64,000 nt of DNA from Rhynchopus sp. YZ270_cl-10. Its lineage: Eukaryota; Euglenozoa; Diplonemea; Diplonemida; Diplonemidae. The position numbers were made by a program, and so were the translations under genes. Every line of letters begins with the position of its first letter. Position 1 is the first letter of the stretch. Location of the stretch: positions 806,001 to 870,000 of the forward strand of contig OZ037920.1 of assembly GCA_964035575.1 (NCBI GenBank), given 5' to 3'. A model generated the notes under the pieces. That model ran no database searches. It worked only from the letters and a program-made list of their open reading frames with translations, and had not been told where the DNA came from. This document shows positions 39,543-52,525 of the stretch, piece after piece.

Positions 39543-39572
39543 TGTGATAGTGTTAATTTCCCTCGTTCCCCC

Positions 39573-39588
39573 TGATGTGGTGTGGTGT
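39573..39588. repeat. LINE target-site duplication, right copy
   Basis: Exact match to 31362-31377. Confidence 0.85.
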
Positions 39589-40776
39589 GGGTTGTTGGGG
39601 GTCGGAACACTTGCCACATTCCTGGTCAGATGTTTTGCATTGAGTTGGCATTTTTCGAGGTCTTGCGTGTTGATACAGCACGTGGCCAATGTGACCCCAT
39701 GTTTATTTTTTTATCTCGTTCTCCCTTTGTGATTTTTTCCAACGTCTTTTTTGCAACATGTTTGTTGTGTTTGTTCGTATGTAAATCTGCTTACGTGGCG
39801 CACTCCCACTGGGTCCGACGTGCAGTATTCTGTACGATGCAACCACACATCTGTTGTTTTATCCTTTCCACTAGCTCTGTGTGAGAAGGTATACTCTCGT
39901 GTGCACGAGAGGACTATTTTAGCTTCCAAGTTTTGCTTTTGTTTCTTTATCGCTTTAGCCCTACCACACGTGAGGATTTTTTTCTTTAATTCGATTGCCT
40001 TCTCCTTCGTTGGCGTCTGCCTGCAAATAGGGTGTTTTTAGCACCGCCACTTTCACGTGTATTGACCACTTTCTCACTCTTCTTACTTTCTTCTTATGAT
40101 ATGTGCGCCTTGACGCGCATGCTTCTCCCATGGTTTCTTCTTTAATTCGATTCCAGTAGTCGAATTTCGCAGAGTACCGTAATGACACCACAAAGACTTT
40201 ATAAAGACTTTGCAACAACTAAGTCGGGTTTTTTTCACCCCTAATATTTGACCACGACCCCCGTTTACCCTGTTGACAGTTGTTATGTTTTATGTTTTGT
40301 GAGGAGCAACCACTCTTTGCGGTGTGTGTCGTCCCCACACCTTTTTGTCTGTTCGCAACGTCTTTTGTGGAGAAGCATTATTTTGCAACAATTCACAGAA
40401 ACTTCTGCTGCAGCGTTGTCCAGGACGGAGGCTCCTTTCTTTTGTGAGGGCGAGTCTCTGGACAGAGTTGTCTGCACTCTGCTTCTCCCTGACATCCCCA
40501 CCCCTTCAGCGAGCGTACCCTCTTCTCTCTCTCTGCCCCATGTCAAGGATGCAGAACAGGATGAACACCTCCGCGTCTTGTTCGGCATTTTTGATGGTTT
40601 TTGGGGGTTTTGAAATTAAATACAAAAAACAAGTCCTCTGAGCCTATTACTTATTTCACTCATTCTCTCCACAACCCCAGCTCACAGCACAACCCAACAC
40701 CCCAACACAGATTCATTACATTGTGCCTCACTCCACCTGTGCACCACATCCACACACAAAGCCGAAGGAGCGTACG
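39589..40776. other. Spacer and leader before LPMO 3
   Basis: No gene. 39589-39620 matches the DNA after propeller 1 (GGAACACTTGC). 39621-39660 is the empty site of the 22952-25887 transposon. From 39661 it matches the LPMO 2 leader. Confidence 0.75.
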
Positions 40777-41757
40777 ATGGCAAAGCACACTGCGCTGTGC
40801 GTGCTGCTGTGTGCATCGCAGGTGTACGGACACGGCCACGTTGTGACACCGCCGTCGCGTGTGGAGCTCTGCAAGACAGGGGGCAACGCAAACTGCGGGC
40901 AGATCATCTGGGAGCCCTACAGCGTGGAGGGTCCTGACGGGTGGCCGGCAGACGGGACGATTGCGGCAGGAGGTGGACACTCGCGCTTCCCTGAGCTGAA
41001 CGTGCAGACGGCGACACGCTGGGAGAGGGTTGCGATGTCGTCGGGGCCAACGAAGTTTGCGTGGAAGTTTCTTGTGAACCACGTGACGAAGGACTACAAG
41101 TACTACATCACGCGTGTGGGGTGGGACGTGGCGGCACCGCTCACACGGGCAACGTTTGAGACTGCACCCTTCTGTGTTGTGGACGGGGGGATGACGGAGC
41201 CACCGGCACTTGACGAGCACACGTGCAACGTGCCGACACGCGAGGGATACCACATCATTCTGAGTGTGTGGGATGTGGGTGACACGTCGAACAGCTTCTT
41301 CAACGTGATTGACGCCATGTTCTCTGGTGGTGCCAGCCCTCCTGTGCCTGTCCCTGTGCCAACAGCACCAGTCCCTGTGCCGACCTCACCTGCGACACCT
41401 CCTGTCGTGTGCACGATGTTGGATGCTGTGCACTGCATGTACGTTGCGTGTGTGCAGGACCCTGCCTGCTGCGAGGAGCAGGCAGGTGCGTCCTGTGCTG
41501 TGTACAAGACACAATACGCACAGTGTGTGCAGGGTGCACCGTCGCCTTCGACACCACCGCCAACACCACCTGTCACAACACCGCCGGCACCAACACCAAC
41601 AACACCAACAACAACAACAACACCACCGACCCTTCCCGTCTGCACGACTGATGTGCACTGTGTCTACGCTGCGTGCAAGCAGGACCGTGCCTGCTGCGAG
41701 GGGCAGGCAGGTGCCACGTGTGTGGCCTACAACGCGCACTACGCACAGTGCATGTGA
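40777..41757 (+). CDS. Secreted AA10 lytic polysaccharide monooxygenase, copy 3
   Basis: 326 residues, the same architecture as copies 1 and 2: signal peptide, AA10 domain with mature N-terminal His and second brace His, two Pro/Thr linkers and two six-Cys modules. It differs mainly in a longer Thr-rich second linker (TTPPAPTPTTPTTTTTPPTL). The downstream spacer follows that of the other copies for about 670 bases and then breaks off at about 42427, after which the tubulin leader begins. Confidence 0.92.
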   Translation: MAKHTALCVLLCASQVYGHGHVVTPPSRVELCKTGGNANCGQIIWEPYSVEGPDGWPADGTIAAGGGHSRFPELNVQTATRWERVAMSSGPTKFAWKFLVNHVTKDYKYYITRVGWDVAAPLTRATFETAPFCVVDGGMTEPPALDEHTCNVPTREGYHIILSVWDVGDTSNSFFNVIDAMFSGGASPPVPVPVPTAPVPVPTSPATPPVVCTMLDAVHCMYVACVQDPACCEEQAGASCAVYKTQYAQCVQGAPSPSTPPPTPPVTTPPAPTPTTPTTTTTPPTLPVCTTDVHCVYAACKQDRACCEGQAGATCVAYNAHYAQCM

Positions 41758-44153
<2,396 letters not shown>

Positions 44154-44759
44154 TCAACTGATCAATGTTCATTTTATTTTACTTTAATTGTGTGTGGTTG
44201 CTGTTTATTTGCCTCCCCTCTTTTTCACCCGCAACACAAGGAGTGTTGCTGTCGGGATGTTGTGCTGCTCTTCACAAGAGACCCTGTTCCTGTTCCCTGT
44301 TCCCTTCCCACGAAATAGAAAACAAAGAGAGAAGAAGGAGACGCCACCTCCGCAAGAAGGTCCCTTCCATGTGAAGGGCGGGTGTCACATATCCAACACA
44401 AAAGCAAGAGACAAGAGAATTCCAACCTACCTTCAAAAGTGTCGTCTTTGCGCAGAACAACAGACACCAACCGCACTGCAGTGCTCCGTCCACGCTGCCA
44501 ATGCAGCAGGAAAGAGTATACTTGCGTGCCCCTTTCGTTGACGACTGTTTAGTTCTGCACAAAATGGACACCCCAGAAAACCACAAAAAAAACCTACAAA
44601 AAAGATCCCACAGTTTTTACCTCTCTTCCTTTCACTTCCCTTAACTCAAACCACCCCACCACATCCCACAACAGAAGTGACACCCCCGCCTCGGTAGCAC
44701 GCACGCTACTCAATCCTCTCCACTTTCTCTCCCCCAGCCCCCCCCAGAACAAAAAAAAA
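44154..44759. other. Intergenic between tubulin and multicopper oxidase
   Basis: No gene. It ends in a C/T-rich tract before the oxidase start. Confidence 0.65.
44746..44747 (+). promoter_or_regulatory. Putative splice-leader acceptor AG of the multicopper oxidase
   Basis: CTCTCCACTTTCTCTCCCCC AG CCCCCCCC AG, then AAC and an A run into the ATG: a strong pyrimidine tract with AG 12 bases before the start codon. Trans-splicing is inferred. Confidence 0.4.
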
Positions 44760-46955
44760 ATGAGAGCAGCCCTGCTTTCTGTGTTGCTCTGTAGCAGTGT
44801 CTCTGCACGTACAGGCATCCCTGTGGACGAAAAGGATATTACATGCGCGAAGGTACCTGTCATCGGCGCTTCCGTGGCGGAGCCATGTGGTGATGGTTAC
44901 ATCATCCCCGAGGCAGAGCAGGAGGAGTACAGACACTCGAAGATCTTGCGTTCGAAGGACGGCGTGCTGGACGCTACGCTGGTGCTGAAGATGCACCACA
45001 TCGATGCAGGGGCGTTTAGTATGAATGCCCGCGCCTATTGCCATGATGGGGAGTGTTCGTCTCCAGGCCCCATGATCTTGGCCCTGCCAGGAGATGTGGT
45101 GACGCTCACCTTCGTGAATGAATTGGAGGATATTGAGTCAGTGAACCACACCGCCGGGCTGAACGACTTCCGCTTTGCAAATGTGAGCAACATTCACACA
45201 CACGGTCTGCACATCGATCCGTACAACGACAACGTCATCTTCGGGGTGAACCCAGGAACCTCGCGCGTCTATCAGTACAGAATCCCGCAGAACCATCTTC
45301 CTGGGTGTCATTGGTACCACGCTCATGTGCATGGGTCGACTTCGCTTCATGTGATGGGGGGTTTGCTGGGGTTGTACTGCATTGATGTGCCTGACTATTA
45401 TAAGAACCCGCCGACGCCAATCAAGACCTTTATTGACGCAGAGGCAAAGCGGCAGTGGAAGCGTATGGGCGCAACGTATATGATGCTTTCGCATCTCTCG
45501 CTGTGCTCCTGCAACCCGATCGGGACGGGGTTCGCAATCCGTCCCTACTCTGTGATGCGTGAGCTGACCGGCGACAACACCCCGCTCGGTGCAGTGGAGT
45601 ACCGCAACTCCGACGGCTCGCAAACATCTGACGTGGTCTTGGTCAACGGCATCCGCCAGCCCATCAAACGCATGCGCGCTGCACAGTGGTACCGCTTTGA
45701 GGTCGCAAACGGCGTCGGCGACATCTACCTTGAGATTGAGGTGCGCACTGCGGTCGCCCTGGGCGGCGGTGGTGAGCAAGCCTGCAACATGATGCTGATG
45801 TCGCTGGACGGTGTCTTCGTCCCCTCCGGGGCACGCAATGAGACCCACGTCCTCCTTGCACCAGGAAGCCGTGCTGGAATCGCCATTATGTGCGACACCC
45901 CCGGCAGCTACTACATGCAGTCCAACCCGATGAACCGCGCCTCCGCCTACGGGGTCGCATTCCTCACGAATCTGATGACCCTCAAGGTCGAGGACAACCG
46001 CAGGGCGCCACGTGGTGCGCGCAACGCCCCGGTCCTCACCTCCGATGAGATCCAGCGGCCGAACTACCTGCAGGACCTGCAATACGTCTCTGGCGTCGCT
46101 GCAGAGTGGGACCTCTCCACACGACAGGGAACCACAGAAGGAGGGGCGAACTGGCTTGGCGTAGGTGAAGACTGCTTATTGGTACCACTCGCCTGCCCGC
46201 AGATTGCATTTGGATACCCAGAGAGCGAAAACGCAAGCCGTGCACTCGAGAACTTCAAATACCGCCACACCGGGCGTCTCTGCGACATCGAAGACGTCCT
46301 CGTCTACGGAGGAGGCAGCACACCACACCCAATGCACTTTCATGTCAACCACTTCCAGGTCGTGCAATACTCCGGACCTGGAGAGACTCTTGCAAACTGG
46401 GGCCGTCTTGGGGATTGGCGCGACACCATCCCCTCCCTTCCCGGCGCAACCAGAATCCGCCACGCCCTCGACGAGCACGGAGGCAACGTCATGGTACACT
46501 GCCACTTCCTCCCCCACGAAGACCAAGGCATGATGGACCGTTACTGGGTCACCGGGATCGATGCTGAGGGCAACCCAACGGACAACGTCAAGCCCTGCTC
46601 TGCAACAGAGCTGCACTACTGCGATGAGAACGTCCCCCACGCTGCATTTGACAACCTCTACCCAGACATTGGTGGTACCTGCACCAAGTACAGAACCTCT
46701 CCGGACGAGGTAGTAGGGCTGGTACCGAACACACTGAAGACAGGAGCGGTGTACACCCCGGTTGACAACATCGATACAAGCCCAGAAGAAGCAGAGATCG
46801 ATGTTGAGGAGGACGAAGACGAAGCTGGAGGTGGAGGTGGAGGCACTGATACTAGCTCCATCCCCATTGCCGTTTCGGCCCTCTGTGGTGTGGTCCTCAT
46901 TGTCGGTGGCGCTCTCTACTCGAGGAAAGCGTCGCCAAAATACACACAGATCTGA
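44760..46955 (+). CDS. Membrane-anchored multicopper oxidase
   Basis: 731 residues. A signal peptide (MRAALLSVLLCSSVSA) leads into a three-cupredoxin laccase/ferroxidase fold. All four copper-ligand clusters are seen: HTHG (about 145), WYHAHVHG (about 185), HPMHFHVNH (about 522) and HCHFLPHEDQGMM (about 580), the last with the Cys of the type 1 site and a Met axial-ligand position. A long acidic stretch (EEAEIDVEEDEDEAGGGGGG) precedes a C-terminal transmembrane helix (SIPIAVSALCGVVLIVGGAL, about 699-719) and a short basic tail, so the enzyme faces the outside or a vesicle lumen. Substrates may be phenols, Fe(II) or Cu(I); the sequence does not settle which. It lies close to the copper-dependent LPMO array, but co-regulation is only a suggestion. 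Confidence 0.93.
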   Translation: MRAALLSVLLCSSVSARTGIPVDEKDITCAKVPVIGASVAEPCGDGYIIPEAEQEEYRHSKILRSKDGVLDATLVLKMHHIDAGAFSMNARAYCHDGECSSPGPMILALPGDVVTLTFVNELEDIESVNHTAGLNDFRFANVSNIHTHGLHIDPYNDNVIFGVNPGTSRVYQYRIPQNHLPGCHWYHAHVHGSTSLHVMGGLLGLYCIDVPDYYKNPPTPIKTFIDAEAKRQWKRMGATYMMLSHLSLCSCNPIGTGFAIRPYSVMRELTGDNTPLGAVEYRNSDGSQTSDVVLVNGIRQPIKRMRAAQWYRFEVANGVGDIYLEIEVRTAVALGGGGEQACNMMLMSLDGVFVPSGARNETHVLLAPGSRAGIAIMCDTPGSYYMQSNPMNRASAYGVAFLTNLMTLKVEDNRRAPRGARNAPVLTSDEIQRPNYLQDLQYVSGVAAEWDLSTRQGTTEGGANWLGVGEDCLLVPLACPQIAFGYPESENASRALENFKYRHTGRLCDIEDVLVYGGGSTPHPMHFHVNHFQVVQYSGPGETLANWGRLGDWRDTIPSLPGATRIRHALDEHGGNVMVHCHFLPHEDQGMMDRYWVTGIDAEGNPTDNVKPCSATELHYCDENVPHAAFDNLYPDIGGTCTKYRTSPDEVVGLVPNTLKTGAVYTPVDNIDTSPEEAEIDVEEDEDEAGGGGGGTDTSSIPIAVSALCGVVLIVGGALYSRKASPKYTQI

Positions 46956-47276
46956 TTTTTATTTTATTTTTTTGATAAATTTGGATGTCTTGATTCGTTA
47001 GAATTTTACCCCTTTTAAAAAGGTGACTAAAAAAGTCATCTTTTTTTCTTATCCGTTGTCTTCAAGAAAAAAATCACCACAAGAAAATACCCCTCTTTTT
47101 GACAAAGGCGGGAGGCGGGCAGTTTTTTTGTTTTTTTATTTTTTACAGAACCCGCCTTGTGTCGTTTTCTTTGTGGGGAGGGTTTTTTTCTTTTTTCTTT
47201 TGACAGGAAGGTCAGGGGGGTTTTTTTTTGTCGTGTCACTCTACACCCCGTTTTTAGTTTTGTTTTGTACTTTCAT

Positions 47277-47340
47277 CCAGGGCTGGTATCGTACAATGAC
47301 GTCACTCAGAGATGGCCCGCATCAATAACTATCATTTTCG
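47277..47340 (+). repeat. Dispersed module (GGTATCGTACA ... GCATCAATAACTA), copy 1
   Basis: CAGGGCTGGTATCGTACAAT, then GCCCGCATCAATAACTATCA. Related to 47578, 55564 and 59927. Confidence 0.55.
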
Positions 47341-47577
47341 AAAGATGTGCACGTACATGAGGCAGTAAACTTTTCTATGTTTTCTTCTTCTTCTTTTATT
47401 ATTGTTAATATCACGCTCGTTAAATTCAAGAGGTGTTTTTTTTTTGCAGTAACTTTTTTCCCCCTTTTTTTAAACTTGGAACTATTTTGGGTTTGTATCG
47501 TCGAACTTTAGGATCGCACACCGTGTTTCGACTCCCCTTCTAGCAAGGCAACTACCATGACCACATATGACTCGTTC

Positions 47578-47645
47578 GTCCTGGGATGGGCTTGGCATCG
47601 TACAGTGGGTCAGTCGGAGGTTGCCTGCATCAACAACTACAGTTT
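47578..47645 (+). repeat. Dispersed module with tRNA A-box-like core, copy 2
   Basis: GGCATCGTACAGTGGGTCAG then TCGGAGGTTGCCTGCATCAA. TGGGTCAGTCGG is one base off an A-box of a Pol III promoter. Confidence 0.55.
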
Positions 47646-48389
47646 TTTTTTTTCTCTTCTGGACAAGTTCCTGTGTCTTGTAGTTAAAAAAACTCATTAT
47701 CTTAATCTTGCTTCTTTTCTTCCCGTGGGTTAGGCCTTTTAGGTTTACCAAAAACCGGAGAAGGATCGTTGTATATACGTCACAAAAAATTTTTTTTGTT
47801 TAGTGAAGGCGGTCCGAATTGCTACACTAAACACAGATTAAAAGAACATTTACCGAACATTTCAACAAATTTTATGTAAACAAAATTATACACTAATACA
47901 GCCAAATACTAAGAAGAAAAACCACACACGCAATCACCGCCCCTTTACATTCTCTTCTTTTTCTCTCAAACTTGCTTCACTCATTTTTTGCCAGATACAG
48001 AATCGAAGAAAGGGAATGCAGAGGGGGGGAGACAGTGTTGTGTGTTATTTTCTATCTCAGATTTGGGGTTTTTTTTTTTTGATTTTTTAAGATGTTGCAC
48101 TTTGCACACCCTTTTCCTTTCAGTACACACAAAAGTACCAAAAAAAGGGGGGAGGGAATGTTCTTGAGATGAACCCTGGACTATGCACATTGAGGTTAGT
48201 TTAGGTTCATTTTATTAATTCACCCCCCTCTCCCCCTTTTTTTTTGTCCCGTGCCTGCGTACACGCAAAGGGTTATGTCCGTACGGACACAAGCCCCCAC
48301 GGATTTTTTTTTTGGCTTTTTTGTTGTTGTTGTCTTTAAACAGAGGTAAAATGCATGATTCATGATCTTGCCTCGCTCTTTACTTTTGT

Positions 48390-48435
48390 CAGTGCCCTGC
48401 ATCCCCCGAGGTGTTGTGCACTATATCAACTTCAC
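48390..48435 (+). repeat. Dispersed module fragment (CAGTGCC...TTGTGCACTATATCAACTTCAC)
   Basis: Shares CAGTGCCCTGCATCCC and GCACTATATCAACTTCAC with the modules near 51.6 and 52.6 kb, without the GTTCGATAACC core. Confidence 0.5.
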
Positions 48436-48517
48436 TTTCTTTTTTTTTAGTTCAACAAATAAGAACAAAGCGGTCCATGCTTTTCGCACTTTTCTCAACG
48501 GTAGGTCCACTATGGTG

Positions 48518-48821
48518 AAGTAAATGAATTGATTTGTGGTTTTTTTTTTTTTTTTGGGCCTCAGAGAGGTTTCCTCTTCACTGCCAGGTAGTCAGTGGGA
48601 GCGTATTGCAGTAATAAAAATATCACCACAGAATATTTATTACACACTTTACGCACAAACAAAAACAACTATGGCAGTGCGTTTTCCCGCGAGAAGCGAA
48701 TTGAGATGCGAAGACACCGATTGGCCTAACATCCCGGAACTGAACACCGGTTTCACTGTTAGCTTTGCAAAAAAGTGAAACCATAAAATAAAACCCCAAG
48801 TTATTTCCTTCACCGTCGTGC
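48518..48821. mobile_element. MITE, CACGACG/GGAGTAAAT family, copy D
   Basis: Left arm CACTATGGTGAAGTAAATGA then ATTGATTTGTGGTTTT; right arm AAAACCCCAAGTTATTTCCT then TCACCGTCGTG. About 304 bp, the longest copy; the interior has a short open frame without recognisable content. Confidence 0.65.
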
Positions 48822-49562
48822 AAGAAAGTCATATGGGGTAGGTGCCCTGCTGTATATTCTTTGCGAGGGTCCTCTCCTGGAGGGGGGTGTGAGAGGGCAT
48901 GTGAACGTAGTAAATTTTTTTTCCTAAAAATTTTTTTTTTGTATATTTTTGCTTGTGCCCTCCCCTGCCTCCGGAAGAGGCGAGCTTGTGTGCATACCCA
49001 AAAAAAAAAAATATATATCTCCCAACTTTCTTCCAGTACAAAATATTCTCTCTGAATTAAAAGAGGCAGGTTTTCAAGTGTTGGTCTGGTTTCCATAACC
49101 AGTCTTTCAAAAATATTTTTTTTTTCCTTTTTTGATGACTCAAAGGACGGGTCTTGAGGTCATTTTACGAAAAATCCACCGCACGTGTACAACAAATAGT
49201 GCTAGTCCAATCTATCGTATTCGTACAAATTATCGACCGTAATAATGTTCGACCTTTTTTACGATTTTTTTTTTTTTTGTACGAAGACGGTATGTACATT
49301 GGTGGTTTGTTTTGCTGCCCGATAAGGGGGATTTACAATTTTTTTTTTCCAGAACAGTATTTTTCGACACGATAGCCTATTCTTCTAGGTGCACCCTTAA
49401 ACACAGAGAACGCTTGCGGAACAGAACCATCCAGGCAAACACAGTAAAAAAGCAATGGGGAACAAATCATAGTGACGATGCGATTTTGCTCTTTCTTCTG
49501 TGGAATACATGCCAGCACAGGGAGGGGTGAGACTGGGCAACCGCCCCCCCCTCCCAAAAAAA
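48822..49562. other. AT-rich gene-free DNA
   Basis: Homopolymer-rich sequence with no gene or clear element. Confidence 0.55.
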
Positions 49563-49614
49563 CAGTGGAGATTGCACAACTGTGGCAACACAACCGAGGC
49601 AACTACACTACTCC

Positions 49615-50543
49615 CAGGCCTAATGCTAACTTTGGGGGAGGGGGGGAAAAAGCGAACCGACGGAAAAAAAAAAAAAAAAACGAAAAAAAAAATTTCCCTC
49701 CGGGAAGGGGTCCAGGGTTTTCGCTTATCTTCATGAAAAAAATTTTTCCCCAAAATCGTGAAGATATGTCCAAAAAGGGGTCAAAAAAAAATTTTTCGCG
49801 CTCCGCGCGAAAAGGTCCGTTCATTTCGCGTAAATACGTGATGACGTGGGATGGTAACGTACATCAAGAACCAAACCAACCCTTTTCTCACGTTTTTCCA
49901 CGTCAAGCCCTCGCATTAGGTTCTCTTTAGTGAACGAAACCTTCCCTCAGTACAAGAAGAAACGGCGGTTGATATCAAAACTTTCTGGCGAAGCCACGGT
50001 ACGCAACATTTCAAAATTTGTGACCTAAAACCGAACATTTTTACAGCCAAACTATGGTAGAGGTCTGTGGGCTGCCAGTTTTTGAGCTGCGCCGCAGGCG
50101 CACGGTAGGCTACTTTTTTAATGCCGGCAAGGGGGGTGCATCATTGAGTCCCTGAAACAAGTCTCCATCGTCACCGCCACCGCCATCGCAATCGCCATCT
50201 TCGCTTTCCTCTTTAACATCAACAGATGCAACACTGCTCTCTGTATCTTCAGAGATCAGAACTTCTCCAACACTCGATGTCTCGTCGACTGACAGACCCT
50301 CCTCCTCCTCGAACCCAGTGGTGGGGGCCGCAGTATGTCCTTCTTTTAATCTCCCTTCCTCCTGAAGATGCGGGCGCAGGTGCCCACATCTCCAGCACCA
50401 AGGTACCCACGGCATACCACAGGCAGAGAACCCCCCATCCCAAAAAACCCCCATTTTTAAGGGTGAACCGACGAACCAACGGATAAATAAAAAAAATAAT
50501 AAATAAAAGTGAACCGACGAACCAACGGTTAGCATTAGGCCTG
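49615..50543. mobile_element. hAT-like non-autonomous DNA transposon, 929 bp
   Basis: Terminal inverted repeats CAGGCCTAATGCTAAC and GTTAGCATTAGGCCTG, with ACTACTCC duplicated on both sides (49607-49614 and 50544-50551). It splits a dispersed repeat that is intact at 12375-12434, so the insertion site is confirmed within the window. 8-bp duplications and CAGG termini fit hAT elements. The interior has GC-rich hairpins (GCGCTCCGCGCG; CTGCGCCGCAGGCGC) and a minus-strand open frame of 141 codons without a transposase domain. A segment (about 49957-50115) is present in inverted form in the hAT-like element at 53328-55295. Confidence 0.85.
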
Positions 50544-50551
50544 ACTACTCC

Positions 50552-51282
50552 AACAATTTATCAAAAAAAAAACTAAAACAATACAAAATTATAGTGTGGA
50601 AATGACTTCCCTTTTGAGTGACTGCGATAAAAAAAAAAACCGAAATACAACCAAGTTTTCAAAAACAATACAAGGCGCTTGCGCTTTTTTTTTCAACTGC
50701 TCTTTTCTGTAGGCGGGTGTGCACGGGAGGTGCATTCTGTCTTACAAATTTTCAATTACAATGTTTTCAAAAAAAAAAACAAAAAAACAACAGTGAACGA
50801 CTGCCTATATGGCAGCTACACTGATCCAACAAATCATCAAATTATCAAAAGAAAAACGAGAAAAAAAAATGAGAGTCTCAGAAGAAAATTTGTGTGGCTG
50901 ACACTGCGCCTAACCGATTATCGCTCAGTGTTTTCCAGACTGTGAAGACGGTTTGGTTAGGTGACACTGATCTAACAGAATAGAAGAAAAAAAACGTCAA
51001 GGTGGAGTTTTGCGCACTAGTGCAACTACACTGATATCCAATATTTTATTTCAACAAAAAAAACAAAAACAAAAAATCTGAGCTGAGTTTCAATATTTGC
51101 TCCAACCCATTCCCACTCTCCCTTCCCCTGGAATTTTTCCCTCTCTGATTTCGTCTATTCAAAAATAAGCAGAGCACAATGCACTTTCAAAACAAGCAAA
51201 GCAAAAAAAAACATTGTCAAATTCCCCTAGAATTTTTCATTTGCCCATGGTGTCATTTTTCGACACTTCCTTTTTGTAAGGT
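50552..51282. other. AT-rich gene-free DNA with repeat fragments
   Basis: No gene. Fragments such as CTACACTGATCCAACAAATC (50817) and ACCAAGTTTTCAAAAACAAT (50650) belong to the ATAGTGGAG...CAAGTTTTCAAA family. Confidence 0.55.
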
Positions 51283-51328
51283 AAGGTGACTAAGCACGAG
51301 AGGCTTAGGGTCATCTTATAAACTTTTC
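51283..51328 (+). repeat. Dispersed hairpin motif, consensus-like copy
   Basis: AAGGTGACTAAGCACGAGAG then GCTTAGGGTCATCTTATAAA and CTTTTC. The outer arms AAGGTGAC/GTCATCTT and inner arms TAAGC/GCTTA pair around ACGAGAG. Not near any recognised gene. Confidence 0.75.
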
Positions 51329-51577
51329 TTTTGTTTTGTTTTGGTGCGGCGTCGGTAGTGGCGTTTATTTTATTAACCCCATCCCCCCAATCACCCTACC
51401 CGCTCCCATAGTAATGGTGTTGAAAGCAAAATGCGGGTAGTTTTTTTTCACCCCCCTCTTCACCGGTGTTCTTTCTTGCCGTCATTTTTTTTTCATGTTA
51501 TCACCCCTTCCCAGTCAGGGTAGGGGGGTGACTATGTGCCTGCTTACAGTTTCCCTGTCGGCAACCCTCAAACGCAA

Positions 51578-51652
51578 CACTCCGGGGTTCGATAACCCGC
51601 GGAGTGTCAGTGCCTGCGTCCCAGAGGGCGTTTTGCACTATCAACTTCACTT
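51578..51652 (+). repeat. Dispersed module with B-box-like core
   Basis: CACTCCGGGGTTCGATAACC then CGCGGAGTGTCAGTGCCTGC and GCGTTTTGCACTATCAACTT. ACTCCG and CGGAGT form a stem around GGGTTCGATAACCC. Confidence 0.6.
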
Positions 51653-51781
51653 TTTTTTCTTTCGCCGTATTTTTTTTTTGAAAAATAAATAGCGATATGA
51701 GCGTGATTGGCAAATAAAGCCAACACGTCGCCCCCCCCTAAAAAATAGTAATAATTCACTCCCCCTCCCCCCAAAAAAACT

Positions 51782-51830
51782 ATAGTGGAGTTCATCCTCG
51801 GGTGTCTACACTAGTACCAAGTTTTCAAAA
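51782..51830 (+). repeat. Dispersed short repeat (ATAGTGGAG...CAAGTTTTCAAA)
   Basis: ATAGTGGAGTTCATCCTCGG then GTGTCTACACTAGTACCAAG and TTTTCAAA. Same family as 2719 and 12322. Confidence 0.65.
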
Positions 51831-52525
51831 AAAAAACACACAAAACATCTCGAGGTGGCTTTGTATTTCAACTCTACTTCGAAAACGACCTGCCATTTGT
51901 TGCTCCCCCCCCTAAAAAAATACGGCTGTTTTGGGGTTTTTAAAGGCGATACTAAAATTTGTTTCTGGCGTTCAGTCGGAGGTGTGTGCACCTGCATCGA
52001 AACCTGGCCGGCTATAGTATTTTCTCTTCCCCCACCCACACCCACCCCTTTTTTTTTAGTACGGAGGTTGGTTGAATGCAGCACAATAGCTACCGCTTTT
52101 TAGTAGACTTCATCGAGCCGTGCGTGGGGAAGGGGGAGAGAATTTTTGAGGAGACAATGAGGGGTTTTCCTTGAGGGGGGAATGTGGTTTGGTCTTTGTA
52201 AATTCTTGCATCTGTTTTTTTTTTTTTGTCCGTTTTTTTTTCTTTTCCTGCTTTCTATTAGCTTTGATTTCTTGAAGAAGAAAATTTTTTAAAAAGCCCA
52301 TTCTTTTTTTTTTCTTTTTTTCTTATAGGCAAGTCTAGCTGCATCCGTCTTGAAGTGTTCAATTCTGCACGTTTCTGTTTTAAAAAATCGCTTTTTTGCT
52401 GAAGATCAAAATGATCTGATTTGAGGTGATTTGCTAGTAGTTTAGTGTTCTGATAGATCGATTTAAGGTAAGAGAGTGAGTTATAACGTCAAACTCATTG
52501 TTAGGATGTTTTGTGATTTATTGTG

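Larger units (their letters stand above)
31378..39572 (-). mobile_element. Full-length LINE (non-LTR retrotransposon) with OTU, APE, RT and RNase H
   Basis: An 8.2-kb element on the minus strand between perfect 16-bp duplications. It has a 30-bp 5' leader, ORF1 (39542-37455), a 46-bp gap, ORF2 (37408-31433) and a 55-bp 3' UTR with a short stem-loop. Both ORFs are open and the duplications are identical, so insertion is recent. Comparison with the 3' flank of propeller 1 (GTGTTTGTGGTGTGGTATGG ... GAACACTTGC) gives the empty site. The OTU protease in a LINE is, to my knowledge, reported in some algal elements; clade assignment needs a tree. Confidence 0.92.
46956..48517. other. Gene-poor AT-rich region with dispersed repeat fragments
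   Basis: No supportable gene. AAGGTGACTAAAAAAGTCATCT at about 47021 is a collapsed version of the dispersed hairpin. Two copies of the GGTATCGTACA...GTCAGTCGGAGG module lie at 47277-47340 and 47578-47645, and a fragment of the CAGTGCC-TGC-TCCC module at 48390-48435. Confidence 0.6.

Noticed and set aside
39543-39689. N-terminal extension of LINE ORF1
   Set aside because: This part lies in the target duplication and host DNA, outside the element border at 39572; the ATG at 39542 is inside and 30 bp from the end.
50110-50535. Minus-strand 141-codon frame with CWRCG, a possible zinc knuckle
   Set aside because: Lies within a non-autonomous hAT-like element; only one Cys pair and no supporting domain.
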